From assembly GCF_022749195.1 (NCBI RefSeq), contig NZ_CP094226.1:1142001-1206000 (forward strand): a DNA stretch of 64,000 nucleotides, given 5' to 3'. The position numbers and the translations under genes were made by a program. The DNA comes from Streptococcus oralis. Its GTDB lineage: Bacteria; Bacillota; Bacilli; Lactobacillales; Streptococcaceae. The notes beneath the pieces are model-generated. The model ran no database searches. It had not been told where the DNA came from and saw only the letters and a list, made by a program, of their open reading frames with translations. Below are positions 32,585 to 42,030 of the stretch, piece after piece; the first letter of the stretch is position 1, and each line of letters begins with the position of its first letter.

Positions 32585-33391
32585 ATGAGTATTAAACTAA
32601 TCGCCGTCGATATCGACGGAACCCTAGTCAATAGCCAAAAGGAGATTTCTCCTGAAGTCTTTTCTGCCATTCAAGACGCCAAACAAGCCGGTGTCAAAAT
32701 CGTGATTGCAACGGGTCGTCCCATCGCAGGTGTTGCCAAACTTCTGGACGACTTAAAGTTGAGAGACGAGGGGGACTATGTTGTAACCTTCAACGGTGCC
32801 CTTGTCCAAGAAACTGCGACTGGACATGAGATTATCAGTGAATCCTTGACCTATGAGGATTATCAGGATATGGAATTCCTCAGTCGCAAGCTCGGTGTCC
32901 ACATGCATGCTATTACCAAGGATGGTATCTACACTGCCAATCGCAATATCGGAAAATACACGGTGCACGAATCAACCCTCGTCAGCATGCCCATCTTCTA
33001 CCGTACTCCTGAAGAAATGGCTGGCAAGGAAATCGTCAAATGTATGTTCATCGACGAACCAGAAATTCTCGATGCTGCGATTGAAAAAATTCCAGCAGAA
33101 TTTTACGAACGCTACTCTATCAACAAATCTGCTCCTTTCTACCTAGAACTCCTTAAAAAGAATGTAGACAAGGGTTCAGCTATTACCCACTTAGCTGAAA
33201 AACTAGGATTGACCAAATATGAAACCATGGCGATCGGGGACGAAGAAAATGATCGCGCCATGCTGGAAGTCGTGGGTAATCCCGTTGTTATGGAAAATGG
33301 AAATCCAGAGCTCAAAAAAATCGCCAAATACATCACCAAAACAAATGACGAATCTGGCGTTGCCCATGCTATACGTACATGGGTGTTGTAA
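32585..33391 (+). CDS. Cof-type HAD phosphatase (YidA-like)
   Basis: 268 aa. Nucleophile motif DIDGTLVN (Asp9), then ATGRP and the C-terminal GDEENDRAML metal site; the middle is a Cof-type cap. It probably dephosphorylates sugar phosphates. It is co-transcribed with the HD hydrolase. Confidence 0.93.
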   Translation: MSIKLIAVDIDGTLVNSQKEISPEVFSAIQDAKQAGVKIVIATGRPIAGVAKLLDDLKLRDEGDYVVTFNGALVQETATGHEIISESLTYEDYQDMEFLSRKLGVHMHAITKDGIYTANRNIGKYTVHESTLVSMPIFYRTPEEMAGKEIVKCMFIDEPEILDAAIEKIPAEFYERYSINKSAPFYLELLKKNVDKGSAITHLAEKLGLTKYETMAIGDEENDRAMLEVVGNPVVMENGNPELKKIAKYITKTNDESGVAHAIRTWVL

Positions 33392-33417
33392 AATGCTTAA
33401 GCTTAAAAAATGAACTA

Positions 33418-33470
33418 CACCCCATAAATTAGAGATAAAATTCTAACTTATGGGGTGTTCTTTTTAAATT
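33418..33470 (+). terminator. Terminator after the HAD phosphatase
   Basis: Stem ACACCCCATAA / TTATGGGGTGT followed by TCTTTTT. Confidence 0.85.
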
Positions 33471-33482
33471 TTCACCAAATCA

Positions 33483-33956
33483 TCAGAGTATGCTCATCTT
33501 ATCTAGTTCTTTTAAAGCAGACTTTCTTGATGGATATGGATTTCTTTTTATAAAAAGTTTAACTGCTTCAACGTGATGATAAAGATTCATGCTGATTTCT
33601 TTTAAATTTTCAATAAAGTCATCAAGCAGACCTGGTTCAATGTTCTCTAGGGGAGAAGGAAGCTCCTTCTTGTTTTCAAACTCAAAAGCTTCTTTTGCAG
33701 TTACACCTATTGCATAACTGATGTTGTCCCACAAAAGAGTATTCGCTTCATTTTCATCCAGTTGCATGTAGATAAAAATTCCACTGAAGTCTGTCCCATC
33801 ATCTAATAAACGATAAAGTTCCTCTCCCCTTTTATCTCTATTCTCCAAAAAATTCCAACATGCATCCAAGGCGGTTCGAATGTGTGAAATATATTGCGTT
33901 TCCATACGATTCGCAATTGCCTCAGTAAAAATCAACATAAAATAACTAGTCTGCAT
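33483..33956 (-). CDS. Small helical protein, Imm6-like (tentative)
   Basis: 157 aa, acidic and predicted all-helical, with an ALDACWNFLENRDKRGEELYRLLDD block. This is reminiscent of the Imm6 immunity family from polymorphic-toxin loci, but the match is from memory and weak. It has an AGGAGAGG site. It follows the related-looking gene at 33990 by 33 bp. No toxin gene is in the window. Confidence 0.6.
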   Translation of the reverse strand: MQTSYFMLIFTEAIANRMETQYISHIRTALDACWNFLENRDKRGEELYRLLDDGTDFSGIFIYMQLDENEANTLLWDNISYAIGVTAKEAFEFENKKELPSPLENIEPGLLDDFIENLKEISMNLYHHVEAVKLFIKRNPYPSRKSALKELDKMSIL

Positions 33957-33989
33957 ATCCTCTCCTAATCTATACTTGAACGAAATAGC

Positions 33990-34484
33990 CTATCTATTCT
34001 CATCTGATAAAAATAGTGGACCAAAGTAGTTTTTAACGAGTTCGTCCTTTAAATATCCTTCTATTTCAGTTTCAGATATTTGTGAAATGAGTTCCCTATT
34101 TTCAGATAGGATTTGTTTGTAACTTAAGGCAAGAGCAGCCAGTGTGTCCTCGTCGACACTTTCAATCGTTTGTGGCAGGTAGACTTCCTCCGAAGCCATA
34201 TAAGAATAATGACAAATCAGGACAAAGAAATTAGCGATACAGTTCCAAACTAGTGGATTAGTTTTCTTATCTAGCATCTGAAATGTCAAGATATCCTGCT
34301 CATCCATATTTTCCAATCGATTGTATAAATCATATGGACAAAACCCACTCTCTTTATCAAGCTCCTGTTTTGAAAGTTTTAAGGAATCAAGGACAAACTC
34401 CTTATATTCTTTCTCACTGATAAAATCTACAAGACCGTATATCAACTCCTGTAGAAAGAGCAACAAATTTTTATTATCTTTCAT
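33990..34484 (-). CDS. Hypothetical acidic protein, possible immunity-type
   Basis: 164 aa, mostly helical, with an N-terminal DNKNLLLFLQELIYG helix. Size, predicted fold and place resemble the next gene, and both mention no enzyme motif. It has an AAAGGAAAA site 6-7 bases before its ATG. Imm6-like is possible but not supported by any diagnostic motif. Confidence 0.6.
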   Translation of the reverse strand: MKDNKNLLLFLQELIYGLVDFISEKEYKEFVLDSLKLSKQELDKESGFCPYDLYNRLENMDEQDILTFQMLDKKTNPLVWNCIANFFVLICHYSYMASEEVYLPQTIESVDEDTLAALALSYKQILSENRELISQISETEIEGYLKDELVKNYFGPLFLSDENR

Positions 34485-34540
34485 TGATTTTCCTTTTATT
34501 ACTAAAAACTAACTTGGTGATCCACTGAAAAACGTGGCCA

Positions 34541-34870
34541 TCACTCTTCCTCTTCAAACATCAGAGCATCCAGTTCTTCTCTCTCTGCCGCAATCTCTTC
34601 AAAAGTAGAAATAAGATTATTTACTATTTCTAAGGTGATAATACCAGTCGAATCCCTCATCGTAACCTTGGTCCCAATAGCACTCAACTCACGGATGAGT
34701 TCTCTAACCTTTTTCAATTCATCCAAATCTAACATGTCTACTTCTATCACCGTGTCATGATCTTTGATTCTGGATTGGATTAAAGAAAAAGGCAAGGATG
34801 AATGGTTTCTTAACAACTTATAGGTCCCTGTCTTGTCATCTATAGAATCAATACAAATAGCTAGCATCAT
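34541..34870 (-). CDS. Small acidic hypothetical protein
   Basis: 109 aa; mixed alpha/beta N-terminus and a very acidic tail (EELDALMFEEEE). It has GGGAGCGG before an ATGATG start and leads the three-gene run at 34870-33483. No family recognised. Confidence 0.65.
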   Translation of the reverse strand: MMLAICIDSIDDKTGTYKLLRNHSSLPFSLIQSRIKDHDTVIEVDMLDLDELKKVRELIRELSAIGTKVTMRDSTGIITLEIVNNLISTFEEIAAEREELDALMFEEEE

Positions 34871-34990
34871 TTCCGCTCCCTTCCTCTCTGGTCGCTACTA
34901 TATGACATTATACCATACAGGTGAGCTGATTCTTAAGAAACTAAAGAGGGCGTTTCCGTTCCGATTGCAGAGTTAGATCTAATTCAGCCC

Positions 34991-35751
34991 GTTGTACAGT
35001 TACTTAAACCTTGAGAGTACAAAAACTATTCTTACTTGTGATATAGCGTACAGGTGGTTGTACAGTTACTTAAATCTTGAGAGTACAAAAACTAGCCGAT
35101 GCTGTTCCGCTTGCGTCAAATGGTTGTACAGTTACTTAAATCTTGAGAGTACAAAAACAATTCATAAATTCTGAGTTAGGTCGGGAGAGTTGTACAGTTA
35201 CTTAAATCTTGAGAGTACAAAAACCGATATAGACCATATTGTCTACATAGTACCGTTGTACAGTTACTTAAATCTTGAGAGTACAAAAACCAAGCTAGCG
35301 TGATATTGTACTGGCTCAGAGTTGTACAGTTACTTAAATCTTGAGAGTACAAAAACATCCGGTTTAAATGCTTTAGTCTTTTCGACGTTGTACAGTTACT
35401 TAAATCTTGAGAGTACAAAAACTGGCGGTTGGGATTGGGATGGTGATATGTAGTTGTACAGTTACTTAAATCTTGAGAGTACAAAAACCATTTTCGAAGC
35501 GTTCTACAAGTTTTTCCGGTTGTACAGTTACTTAAATCTTGAGAGTACAAAAACAACGTGCAAACAGAATATCAAATTTAAGATGTTGTACAGTTACTTA
35601 AATCTTGAGAGTACAAAAACTATGGAACAGCTAAAGGAACTTACACAAAGTTGTACAGTTACTTAAATCTTGAGAGTACAAAAACCGACCTCGTGGCCCT
35701 CGCGCCATTTTGCATGTTGTACAGTTACTTAAATCTTGAGAGTACAAAAAA
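34991..35751 (-). CRISPR. Type II-A CRISPR array: 12 repeats, 11 spacers
   Basis: 36-bp repeats start at 34991, 35057, 35123, 35189, 35255, 35321, 35387, 35453, 35519, 35585, 35650 and 35716. Spacers are 30 nt, except the one at 35621-35649 (29 nt). Read on the minus strand (the cas strand) the repeat begins GTTTTTGTACTCTCAAG and ends GTAACTGTACAAC, identical to the S. thermophilus CRISPR1 repeat as I know it. The repeat at 34991 has one T-to-C change, marking the old, leader-distal end. The repeat at 35716 begins TTTTTTG instead of GTTTTTG, next to the leader. Spacer targets were not searched. Confidence 0.98.
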
Positions 35752-35821
35752 CTCAAATTCGTCAATTTTGATTTTTGTTCCCTCAAAAACATTATAAAGC
35801 CTTGAATCTCACTCGTCAATA
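35752..35821 (-). promoter_or_regulatory. CRISPR leader with ATTTGAG anchor
   Basis: The 70 bp between csn2 and the array. On the minus strand it ends ATTTGAG (35752-35758), the leader-anchoring sequence described for type II-A integration, directly joining the first repeat. A TATAAT box near 35800 could start pre-crRNA transcription. Confidence 0.8.
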
Positions 35822-36865
35822 CTATTCTTCCAAATATTTCAATAACATTGGATTGATTGATTCAATACGGAATTTTGTTTTCATTTTGTACTGATACAAA
35901 TTATTCAAAATTTTTAATGCTACTTGATCTTCTACAGATAAACTCATATAGAGAATGTCCGAGCTAAATAAATAGGATCCAATTTTTCTTAAAGAAGTTA
36001 AAAATTCTCGTTCATCAGGTATTTGATTTATTGGATACTGATTGGTAAAGCGATCATACATAAATTCTAGCGAATAAAAATGATCAACATAATCGGAAAC
36101 AATATTGATTTCCTCTAAAACTTCTTTCTTGACATGAAGATAACCTTCATTGGAAGGAAATGAAACAATATATAATGAATCACTATGATTAGTCAAAAAC
36201 TCCATTTTCTCGCAACATTCAACAAAATCATTAAAGGATAGAAAATCATCCAAATTTCGTAAGACAAGCAAAAACTTTTCAGAACTGTTCGTCGCCATAA
36301 CTTCTATCATGGAAAGAAATAATAAAAACTTTGTCTTATTGTCTACAAATTCAAAGGATATATTTTTATTATTTTTCCCAAAGTATGGTAAAAAATTCTT
36401 TTGAATCAATTGATCCGTATTAAAATATTTTGCTTCGGTATGATAGATAATGTCATCTAGTTGAAGATTCAACTTCAGATTCAGTAATAATGAAATCCTA
36501 TCCAAGTTATCATTGATATTTTCAATTTGCTCCATTATCTCTATAGAAGTAATCTTTTTCTTTATATAATCATAAGCTACTGTCCCTTTTTTATATTCCA
36601 TTTGTTCAATCAAATCATTGATATTGGACACTTGAATTACACTAAATTCTGACCGTGAAACCATTGTATCGTCTATTAGTATTTTAGGCTCATTTTGTTC
36701 AAATAGAACTAAATCTTCCTCACTATATTTTTTTCCTCCAAAATACCACAATAGTATCTGCCAAATATAGTATTTTAATTGCTGATCTTGACCTACAATT
36801 TGAGTAAATTGACCAAAACTTAATGAAATATTATCCTTATACGGATGACTAATGTTCATTTTCAT
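35822..36865 (-). CDS. csn2: Csn2, long St1-type adaptation protein
   Basis: 347 aa, well above the ~220 aa of the short Csn2 of S. pyogenes; this length is typical of the long Csn2 in CRISPR1-like systems. Csn2 forms a ring on DNA ends and is needed for spacer acquisition with Cas1-Cas2 and Cas9. It overlaps cas2 by four bases and abuts the array leader, the II-A order. Confidence 0.88.
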   Translation of the reverse strand: MKMNISHPYKDNISLSFGQFTQIVGQDQQLKYYIWQILLWYFGGKKYSEEDLVLFEQNEPKILIDDTMVSRSEFSVIQVSNINDLIEQMEYKKGTVAYDYIKKKITSIEIMEQIENINDNLDRISLLLNLKLNLQLDDIIYHTEAKYFNTDQLIQKNFLPYFGKNNKNISFEFVDNKTKFLLFLSMIEVMATNSSEKFLLVLRNLDDFLSFNDFVECCEKMEFLTNHSDSLYIVSFPSNEGYLHVKKEVLEEINIVSDYVDHFYSLEFMYDRFTNQYPINQIPDEREFLTSLRKIGSYLFSSDILYMSLSVEDQVALKILNNLYQYKMKTKFRIESINPMLLKYLEE

Positions 36866-37185
36866 ATAACTACCAACTTATTATCACTGACTACTTCTTC
36901 TTGCTTTGTTTTTCCACCTATAATCAAAACCATTTCAGAAAATTGTTTTTCAGTCACTGCTAGCAAACGGACATTCCCACTTGGTAAATTACTTTGACTT
37001 AATTTTTTATAGAATTTGCTCGCAAAACTTCGATTAGGACAGGTTCGATAATAGACAGAAAACTGTAACATCTCAAAACCATTTGCTATTAAGTCTTTTC
37101 GAAAATTACGATAGACTCTTTTTTCTTGATTTGTTTCCATTGGTAGATCAAAAAAACACAATAATCTCAATGCTTCATACCTCAT
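36862..37185 (-). CDS. cas2: Cas2
   Basis: 107 aa. MRYEALRLLCFFDLPMET start with the FFDLP strand and the ferredoxin-like layout. It forms the adaptation complex with Cas1. It starts four bases after the cas1 stop. Confidence 0.96.
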   Translation of the reverse strand: MRYEALRLLCFFDLPMETNQEKRVYRNFRKDLIANGFEMLQFSVYYRTCPNRSFASKFYKKLSQSNLPSGNVRLLAVTEKQFSEMVLIIGGKTKQEEVVSDNKLVVI

Positions 37186-37189
37186 TTCT

Positions 37190-38098
37190 TTAGCTCCATT
37201 CTACACTCGACACCATTGGACAGTAAAATTTACTGGAATCCTTATCAGAGATACATTTTAGAAAACCCTTGACATATTTATCCATTGCTACCGTTACAGA
37301 ACACGTTTCTTTCCCATAACGAATCTTTGCGTTCAGTGTATCCGTCAACGCAAGACGAAATTCATATTTCAAATACTCTTCATCTCGTAAATTTTGATAA
37401 ACCCAGACATCGATAATCTGCCGAAAAGGTTCCATTAGATCATCAACCAGGTTAAATTGGTTATATTCATTCTTATGAAAAATTCCTATTAAGGGATTCA
37501 AACCATACCCAGAAATAATACGTGCCATTTGCGCTCTCATGATTGCATAACCATAATTTAGACCAGCATTGATGACATCCGTTTCCTGTTGTGTAAGACG
37601 TACGAATTTTTTTCCAAAGAGTTCGTTAAAATAGACTTTTGCAGCATGACCTTCGCGGTTGGTTTTATCTCCATATTCAATATGATCTTTATAGTCTGCT
37701 AATAATTGAATGCAATCAATATTCTTCTCAAACATTGCAAGAACATCTTGCTGATTGTTTATTTTGAAATAAGTAACTATCTGCCATAATTTATCTTTCT
37801 GTTCCTGCGTCCACAATAATTGCTCCTGTAATTTTTTATAGGCTCTAAAATGGCCATTTTGAGAATGATAAATTCCTGTAGGCAAGTGCTCATTATCACA
37901 GACAATTAAAGCAATATTATACTTACTTAAAGCACTTAATAACCTTAAAGTTACAACAGTCTCCCCTCCTTCTGCTACAATTATCGAAATATCACTCAGT
38001 GGGATAACATAGTCTTGACCCATTTTCTTAATCAGAAGATTATCTAACTTCAATTGCATTTTTTCACTCTGACAGACATGCACAATTCTCCAAGTCAT
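37190..38098 (-). CDS. cas1: Cas1 integrase
   Basis: 302 aa, the spacer integrase. Metal-binding residues lie in GHAAKVYFNELFG (Glu) and HKNEYNQFNLVDDLMEPFR (His, Asp). The ATG at 38098 (MTWRIVHVCQ) has AGAGG upstream; the longer frame to 38257 is rejected because it runs through the tracrRNA. Confidence 0.96.
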   Translation of the reverse strand: MTWRIVHVCQSEKMQLKLDNLLIKKMGQDYVIPLSDISIIVAEGGETVVTLRLLSALSKYNIALIVCDNEHLPTGIYHSQNGHFRAYKKLQEQLLWTQEQKDKLWQIVTYFKINNQQDVLAMFEKNIDCIQLLADYKDHIEYGDKTNREGHAAKVYFNELFGKKFVRLTQQETDVINAGLNYGYAIMRAQMARIISGYGLNPLIGIFHKNEYNQFNLVDDLMEPFRQIIDVWVYQNLRDEEYLKYEFRLALTDTLNAKIRYGKETCSVTVAMDKYVKGFLKCISDKDSSKFYCPMVSSVEWS

Positions 38099-38114
38099 CG
38101 TATTTTCCTCTTTC

Positions 38115-38222
38115 ACAAAACGAAAACACCCAGCCATAAATGACAGGGTGTTGAATTCGGCATGAAGCCTTATCTTTGTAGCTTCTGCAAGATTTAAGTA
38201 ACTGTGTAAGGCGTCCCTTACG
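38115..38222 (-). ncRNA. tracrRNA
   Basis: Lies between cas9 and cas1 on the minus strand. It contains an 18-nt anti-repeat (38187-38204 region, ACAGTTACTTAAATCTTG) complementary to the repeat, the CAGAAGCTACAAAGATAAGG nexus and a final ACACCC.TG/CA.GGGTGT hairpin followed by TTTTCGTTTTG (terminator at 38121-38153). This sequence closely matches the S. thermophilus CRISPR1 tracrRNA. Its length is ~108 nt. Confidence 0.93.
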
Positions 38223-38228
38223 GTTACT

Positions 38229-38257
38229 ATTATAATACATTGTACAAGCGTTTGCAA
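38229..38257 (-). promoter_or_regulatory. tracrRNA promoter
   Basis: Minus-strand TTGCAA (38252-38257), 17-bp spacer, TATAAT (38229-38234); the predicted start is near 38222. It sits directly after the cas9 stop codon. Confidence 0.85.
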
Positions 38258-38275
38258 CTCTTTTTTAAATATTTT

Positions 38276-41200
38276 TTAAAATTTGAGTTTTGGTTCGTCA
38301 CCCTCTTTTTTAATGATATGTTTTTTACCCAAAACATCTGTTTTAACTTTGTAAATAGAAAGATTTTCTATTTGCATATTTTTTTGGAATTGATTAGAGG
38401 AAGGTGGTACCTTTCCTAATACCTCCAGTTCTTCACCTTTCTCAAATCTTGCTTTTTCATAAGGTTTCAATTCTATTTTATGTTTTTCAAAACTTTTTGG
38501 ATTATCTTTCCCAGTACGAGACCAAAATCTAAAAATTTGTTGACAATTCGTTTCAGTATCTTTAATTAAAATTAAATCATTTTTATATAGAGTAAACTTA
38601 AATTCAGAATTTTTGCCAATTCCCTCTTTCTCTCTTAATTTACTATACGTCTCTGTAGAAATACCATAAGCACCACCTTTTTCAAAAGGCAAATCTGCAT
38701 ACTTTAATCCTAAAAATTCATATTTTTTAGTTTCCATATTGTAATACACATCTGTTCTCCAAGGATTTAAAGATAACAAAGCTACAGTATTTCGACTCCC
38801 TTCAGGAGTTATATTTTTGTGTTTACCTAATAAAATATCGTAATATTTCAGACTTTTAATTTCTGGACCATTGCCTTTTTTACTGTACTTACAGATTGGC
38901 CCATTTTCTTGTCTATATTTCTCAAATGGATTAAAATCGACTAATTTTCCAGTTTTGTCGTATTCTTTAAATGGTCGATATTGTTCCATTATCTTCTCGA
39001 TTACTTCATCCCAAGTTTTTCTATCTTTCTGAAACATTAAGAATTGGGATTTATCCTTATTGTATAAATCTAAAAACTTATAGAACCCAGTTTTAGAAGG
39101 GGTTTTAGTCCCTAAAGAATAGATATCTTTAATTTTTCCCAAAGTATAAGTGTATTCTTTTTTCTCTTTATCCAATTTCGCTTTTCTTGTTGCATAAATT
39201 GTAGCATCTGAAATTTTTCGATTAAATTTTGAATCTACTTGATAAGAAAATAGTATACTATCCTCAAATGTCTTGCTACGCAATGTGTCAACAAAATGGT
39301 CATAAGGCGCTTTAAACACTAACTCTTTATATTCATCATCAGTTAATGAAATAATTTCTCCAGTCTCTGAATCAACGAATTGTCCTTCTTTATAAGTAAT
39401 CAGAGGATTATTCTGTTTTTTCCATAATCTTAATTGACTCGAAGCGGCAATAATTAAGGCATCAACAGCATGATGATGGTAAGTCTCACGAGACTTTTCA
39501 AGCCCCCACTTTCTTCTTAGCTGAGAAGTAAATTGTCCACGTACCACCGAAATAGTTGTATCGAATTTATGAGCTTTATAAAAATCTTGTAGAGCATTTA
39601 AAACAACGCGAGAGGAATATCGAGTATCAACCAAATTTCGTTCGATAAATTTCTGTTTTACTTCAATTTTACTAATGTCTTCTTCTGTTAAAAGATAATC
39701 TTTCTTTTTATTACTTAGTAATTTCGAATCTTTTACATAAGATTTAAACTCACGGTAGGACCAGGCATCATCCATACTATCTAAAGCCTGAAACGGAGTA
39801 CGTTGGCCTTTTTCTTGGTTTGCTGTGGCAAGAACCAATACTTTATTAGATAGACTATCGTCAAACGATAAAGATAGAGGTAAAATATGGTCAATTTCGT
39901 ACTTGTACTGATTGTGAATTAAATCTGAAATTGGAATATTCTTCCCAGTATAGAGACACTTCTCTCCCTGCTGGTGCCATAAACGAATCTTAGTAGCCAA
40001 TTCCTTATGCCCATGAAAAATACTATCTGGTAACTCTTTTTTCCCATTGTATTGGAATGCAGCCTTTTCCATAGCTGCATTTTTCTCATCTTGGTTTGCC
40101 TTTTGACGTTTTATATAATCTTTCTTAGCGTCTTCTTCGTTATTTTCACGCGCCATTTCGATAACGATATTATCAAAGATACCATGTTTTTTAGTTGCTT
40201 CGTTGATTATTTTTATAGCTTGTCTGACAGATTTTGCTACTACAGGGTTATAGATTTCTTCTGTTAATTCTTTTTCATCAATATACTTAGTTCGTTTTGA
40301 TGTCTCTTTAGATCTTTGTTTTCCCAATCGTGTGAGAATTGTCATTTGCTCTTCTGAAGTTTCATAAAGTTCTGGTATCAACTCCATCATGAGTTTAAGA
40401 GAAAAATTATGCCATCCCTTACTAAATAGACTACTATTATTTTTTCTAAATTGAACTAATTCAAGTACTTGATCTCGACTAAATACACCCATTAACTTCG
40501 AGTTAATTGCTTCTTCTATACCTTCTCGTTCAGTATTTAGAGTTAAAATATGGGCAAGCTCATCTAGAACATTTCTAGGCAATTCTTCAACCTTTATCGT
40601 TTCTAAAGATTGCATCTTTCGATAGACTTCAAAACTATGCATTTCAGGTTTATTGTTTACATCAACTCGATAACCACGTATCTGATCTACTGAAGCATCA
40701 ATCATTTTGGCAATGTACTTCAATAAGGTTGAGGCTCCTAATGTTTTAGCCGATTTCGCATATTCAATGATTGTTTTCTTTTGTTCCTCACTAAGTTTCT
40801 TTGTTTCTGTAGGAACTGTTAAATTATTTAAATCATTTAGTAAGTTAAACTCTTGAGCAGTATAGGAAGCTTTAGAAGCTCTGTATTCCTCAGGATAAAA
40901 TGTACATTTACCGATTAAAATACCAAAAATATTATCTAATGTTACGTACTCCCCTTTAGAATCTCTATGAGAAGTATACCGTCCATAATCCGTCCGAGAT
41001 TTTTCATTACCTGGTCCATGATAGTATTTTCTTTTACCGGTAAGAATTGTTAAATAATCGGCTATAAACTCATCCGTAATCTGATTATTAAATTCTTGCT
41101 GTTTTCTTAAAATTCTTTCAGCTTCCTTTTTATATGCAGATGTTGAAAAAACATTGATTAATCGGCATTTCTCACCATTTTCTTCAACAGTAAAATCTCC

Positions 41201-41698
41201 CCTTAATTGACCATATTTTTCAAAACGCTCTAGTTGGATTTGACCTGGTGTTTGTTCAGCAAGTAATTTTCTATTTCCCTCAACAGCCTTGCCATAATCT
41301 GAAGATACTGCACCACCATCCTCAGAAGCATCATCTAAATAGCTAATACCACGTCTCTTAACAATGTTCTTTAAAGCTATGAACAGCTCTTCATTCGTTA
41401 GTTGCTGATTCAAGCCATCTACACGAAGTCGATATGGATTAAGATTAATGGATACCTTAGAAAAATCAGTTAACAAACCATAGTCTTCAAATAAATCTTG
41501 AAAGCGAACACCACGATGTTTTTTCCGACGATTTAATCGTCTAGCCTGTCTATTTTTTCTTCTTTCAACATTATTATCAGCTGTTGCAGCTGGAAAAAGT
41601 CGTGAATTCGCATGAATAATCTTTCCAGAATTTTTTTCTAGAATTCCCACTCCTACGGATGCAATACCAATATCCAATCCTAAAACTAAACCGTTCAT
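38276..41698 (-). CDS. cas9: Cas9 endonuclease, St1Cas9-type
   Basis: 1140 aa. RuvC-I LGLDIGIASVG with Asp9, an Arg-rich bridge helix (RRKNRQARRLNRRKKHR), RuvC-II IVIEMARE, the HNH segment YEIDHILPLS with His604, and RuvC-III HHHAVDALIIAAS. Sequence is close throughout to S. thermophilus CRISPR1 Cas9, including the C-terminal PAM-interacting region, so an NNAGAA-type PAM is likely but untested. The ATG at 41698 has AGGAG seven bases upstream; a TTG two codons earlier is not needed. All catalytic motifs are intact. Confidence 0.98.
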   Translation of the reverse strand: MNGLVLGLDIGIASVGVGILEKNSGKIIHANSRLFPAATADNNVERRKNRQARRLNRRKKHRGVRFQDLFEDYGLLTDFSKVSINLNPYRLRVDGLNQQLTNEELFIALKNIVKRRGISYLDDASEDGGAVSSDYGKAVEGNRKLLAEQTPGQIQLERFEKYGQLRGDFTVEENGEKCRLINVFSTSAYKKEAERILRKQQEFNNQITDEFIADYLTILTGKRKYYHGPGNEKSRTDYGRYTSHRDSKGEYVTLDNIFGILIGKCTFYPEEYRASKASYTAQEFNLLNDLNNLTVPTETKKLSEEQKKTIIEYAKSAKTLGASTLLKYIAKMIDASVDQIRGYRVDVNNKPEMHSFEVYRKMQSLETIKVEELPRNVLDELAHILTLNTEREGIEEAINSKLMGVFSRDQVLELVQFRKNNSSLFSKGWHNFSLKLMMELIPELYETSEEQMTILTRLGKQRSKETSKRTKYIDEKELTEEIYNPVVAKSVRQAIKIINEATKKHGIFDNIVIEMARENNEEDAKKDYIKRQKANQDEKNAAMEKAAFQYNGKKELPDSIFHGHKELATKIRLWHQQGEKCLYTGKNIPISDLIHNQYKYEIDHILPLSLSFDDSLSNKVLVLATANQEKGQRTPFQALDSMDDAWSYREFKSYVKDSKLLSNKKKDYLLTEEDISKIEVKQKFIERNLVDTRYSSRVVLNALQDFYKAHKFDTTISVVRGQFTSQLRRKWGLEKSRETYHHHAVDALIIAASSQLRLWKKQNNPLITYKEGQFVDSETGEIISLTDDEYKELVFKAPYDHFVDTLRSKTFEDSILFSYQVDSKFNRKISDATIYATRKAKLDKEKKEYTYTLGKIKDIYSLGTKTPSKTGFYKFLDLYNKDKSQFLMFQKDRKTWDEVIEKIMEQYRPFKEYDKTGKLVDFNPFEKYRQENGPICKYSKKGNGPEIKSLKYYDILLGKHKNITPEGSRNTVALLSLNPWRTDVYYNMETKKYEFLGLKYADLPFEKGGAYGISTETYSKLREKEGIGKNSEFKFTLYKNDLILIKDTETNCQQIFRFWSRTGKDNPKSFEKHKIELKPYEKARFEKGEELEVLGKVPPSSNQFQKNMQIENLSIYKVKTDVLGKKHIIKKEGDEPKLKF

Positions 41699-41843
41699 AG
41701 TCAAGCTCCTAACTCATTATAATATTAATTAAATTTTACTCCTTACTACCTAAAAAATCAAATCATTATATGCAATTAACTAAAATATCCTGTCTTTTTA
41801 TAATTATATGCAAATTCTCCCACTTAAATCATTCATCACAAAC

Positions 41844-41868
41844 AAAAAAGCGTGATCTCACGCTTTTG
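41844..41868 (-). terminator. Terminator after tRNA-Arg
   Basis: Perfect AAAAGCGTGA / TCACGCTTTT stem then TTTTTTG on the minus strand. A second 9-bp hairpin (41886-41910, GAGTAATTT/AAATTACTC) lies between it and the tRNA 3' end. Confidence 0.8.
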
Positions 41869-41916
41869 GAGTTCTATTTTAACTTGAGTAATTTCTGTTT
41901 AAAATTACTCGTTTAC

Positions 41917-41988
41917 TGCCCCCTGCAGGAATCGAACCTGCAACTACTCCTTAGGAGGGAGTTGTTATATCCATTGAACTAAGGGAGC
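41917..41988 (-). tRNA. tRNA-Arg (anticodon CCU)
   Basis: 72-nt cloverleaf read on the minus strand: acceptor GCTCCCT / AGGGGGC, anticodon stem ACTCC / GGAGT with loop CTCCTAA (anticodon CCT in DNA, for AGG), and TTCGATT T-loop. No CCA is encoded. Confidence 0.93.
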
Positions 41989-41992
41989 TAGA

Positions 41993-42024
41993 GAAAAACT
42001 CTGCTGGATGAGCAGAGTTTTTTA
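41993..42024 (-). terminator. Terminator after rplS
   Basis: AAAAACTCTGCT / AGCAGAGTTTTT stem with a 5-base loop, just after the rplS stop. Confidence 0.85.
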
Positions 42025-42030
42025 GTCGAA

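Noticed and set aside
34992..35819. ORFs with a repeated peptide (FLYSQDLSNCTT and YSYLNLESTKT)
   Set aside because: They are readings of the CRISPR repeats.
38099..38257. N-terminal extension of Cas1
   Set aside because: It reads through the tracrRNA and has no Cas1 homology.
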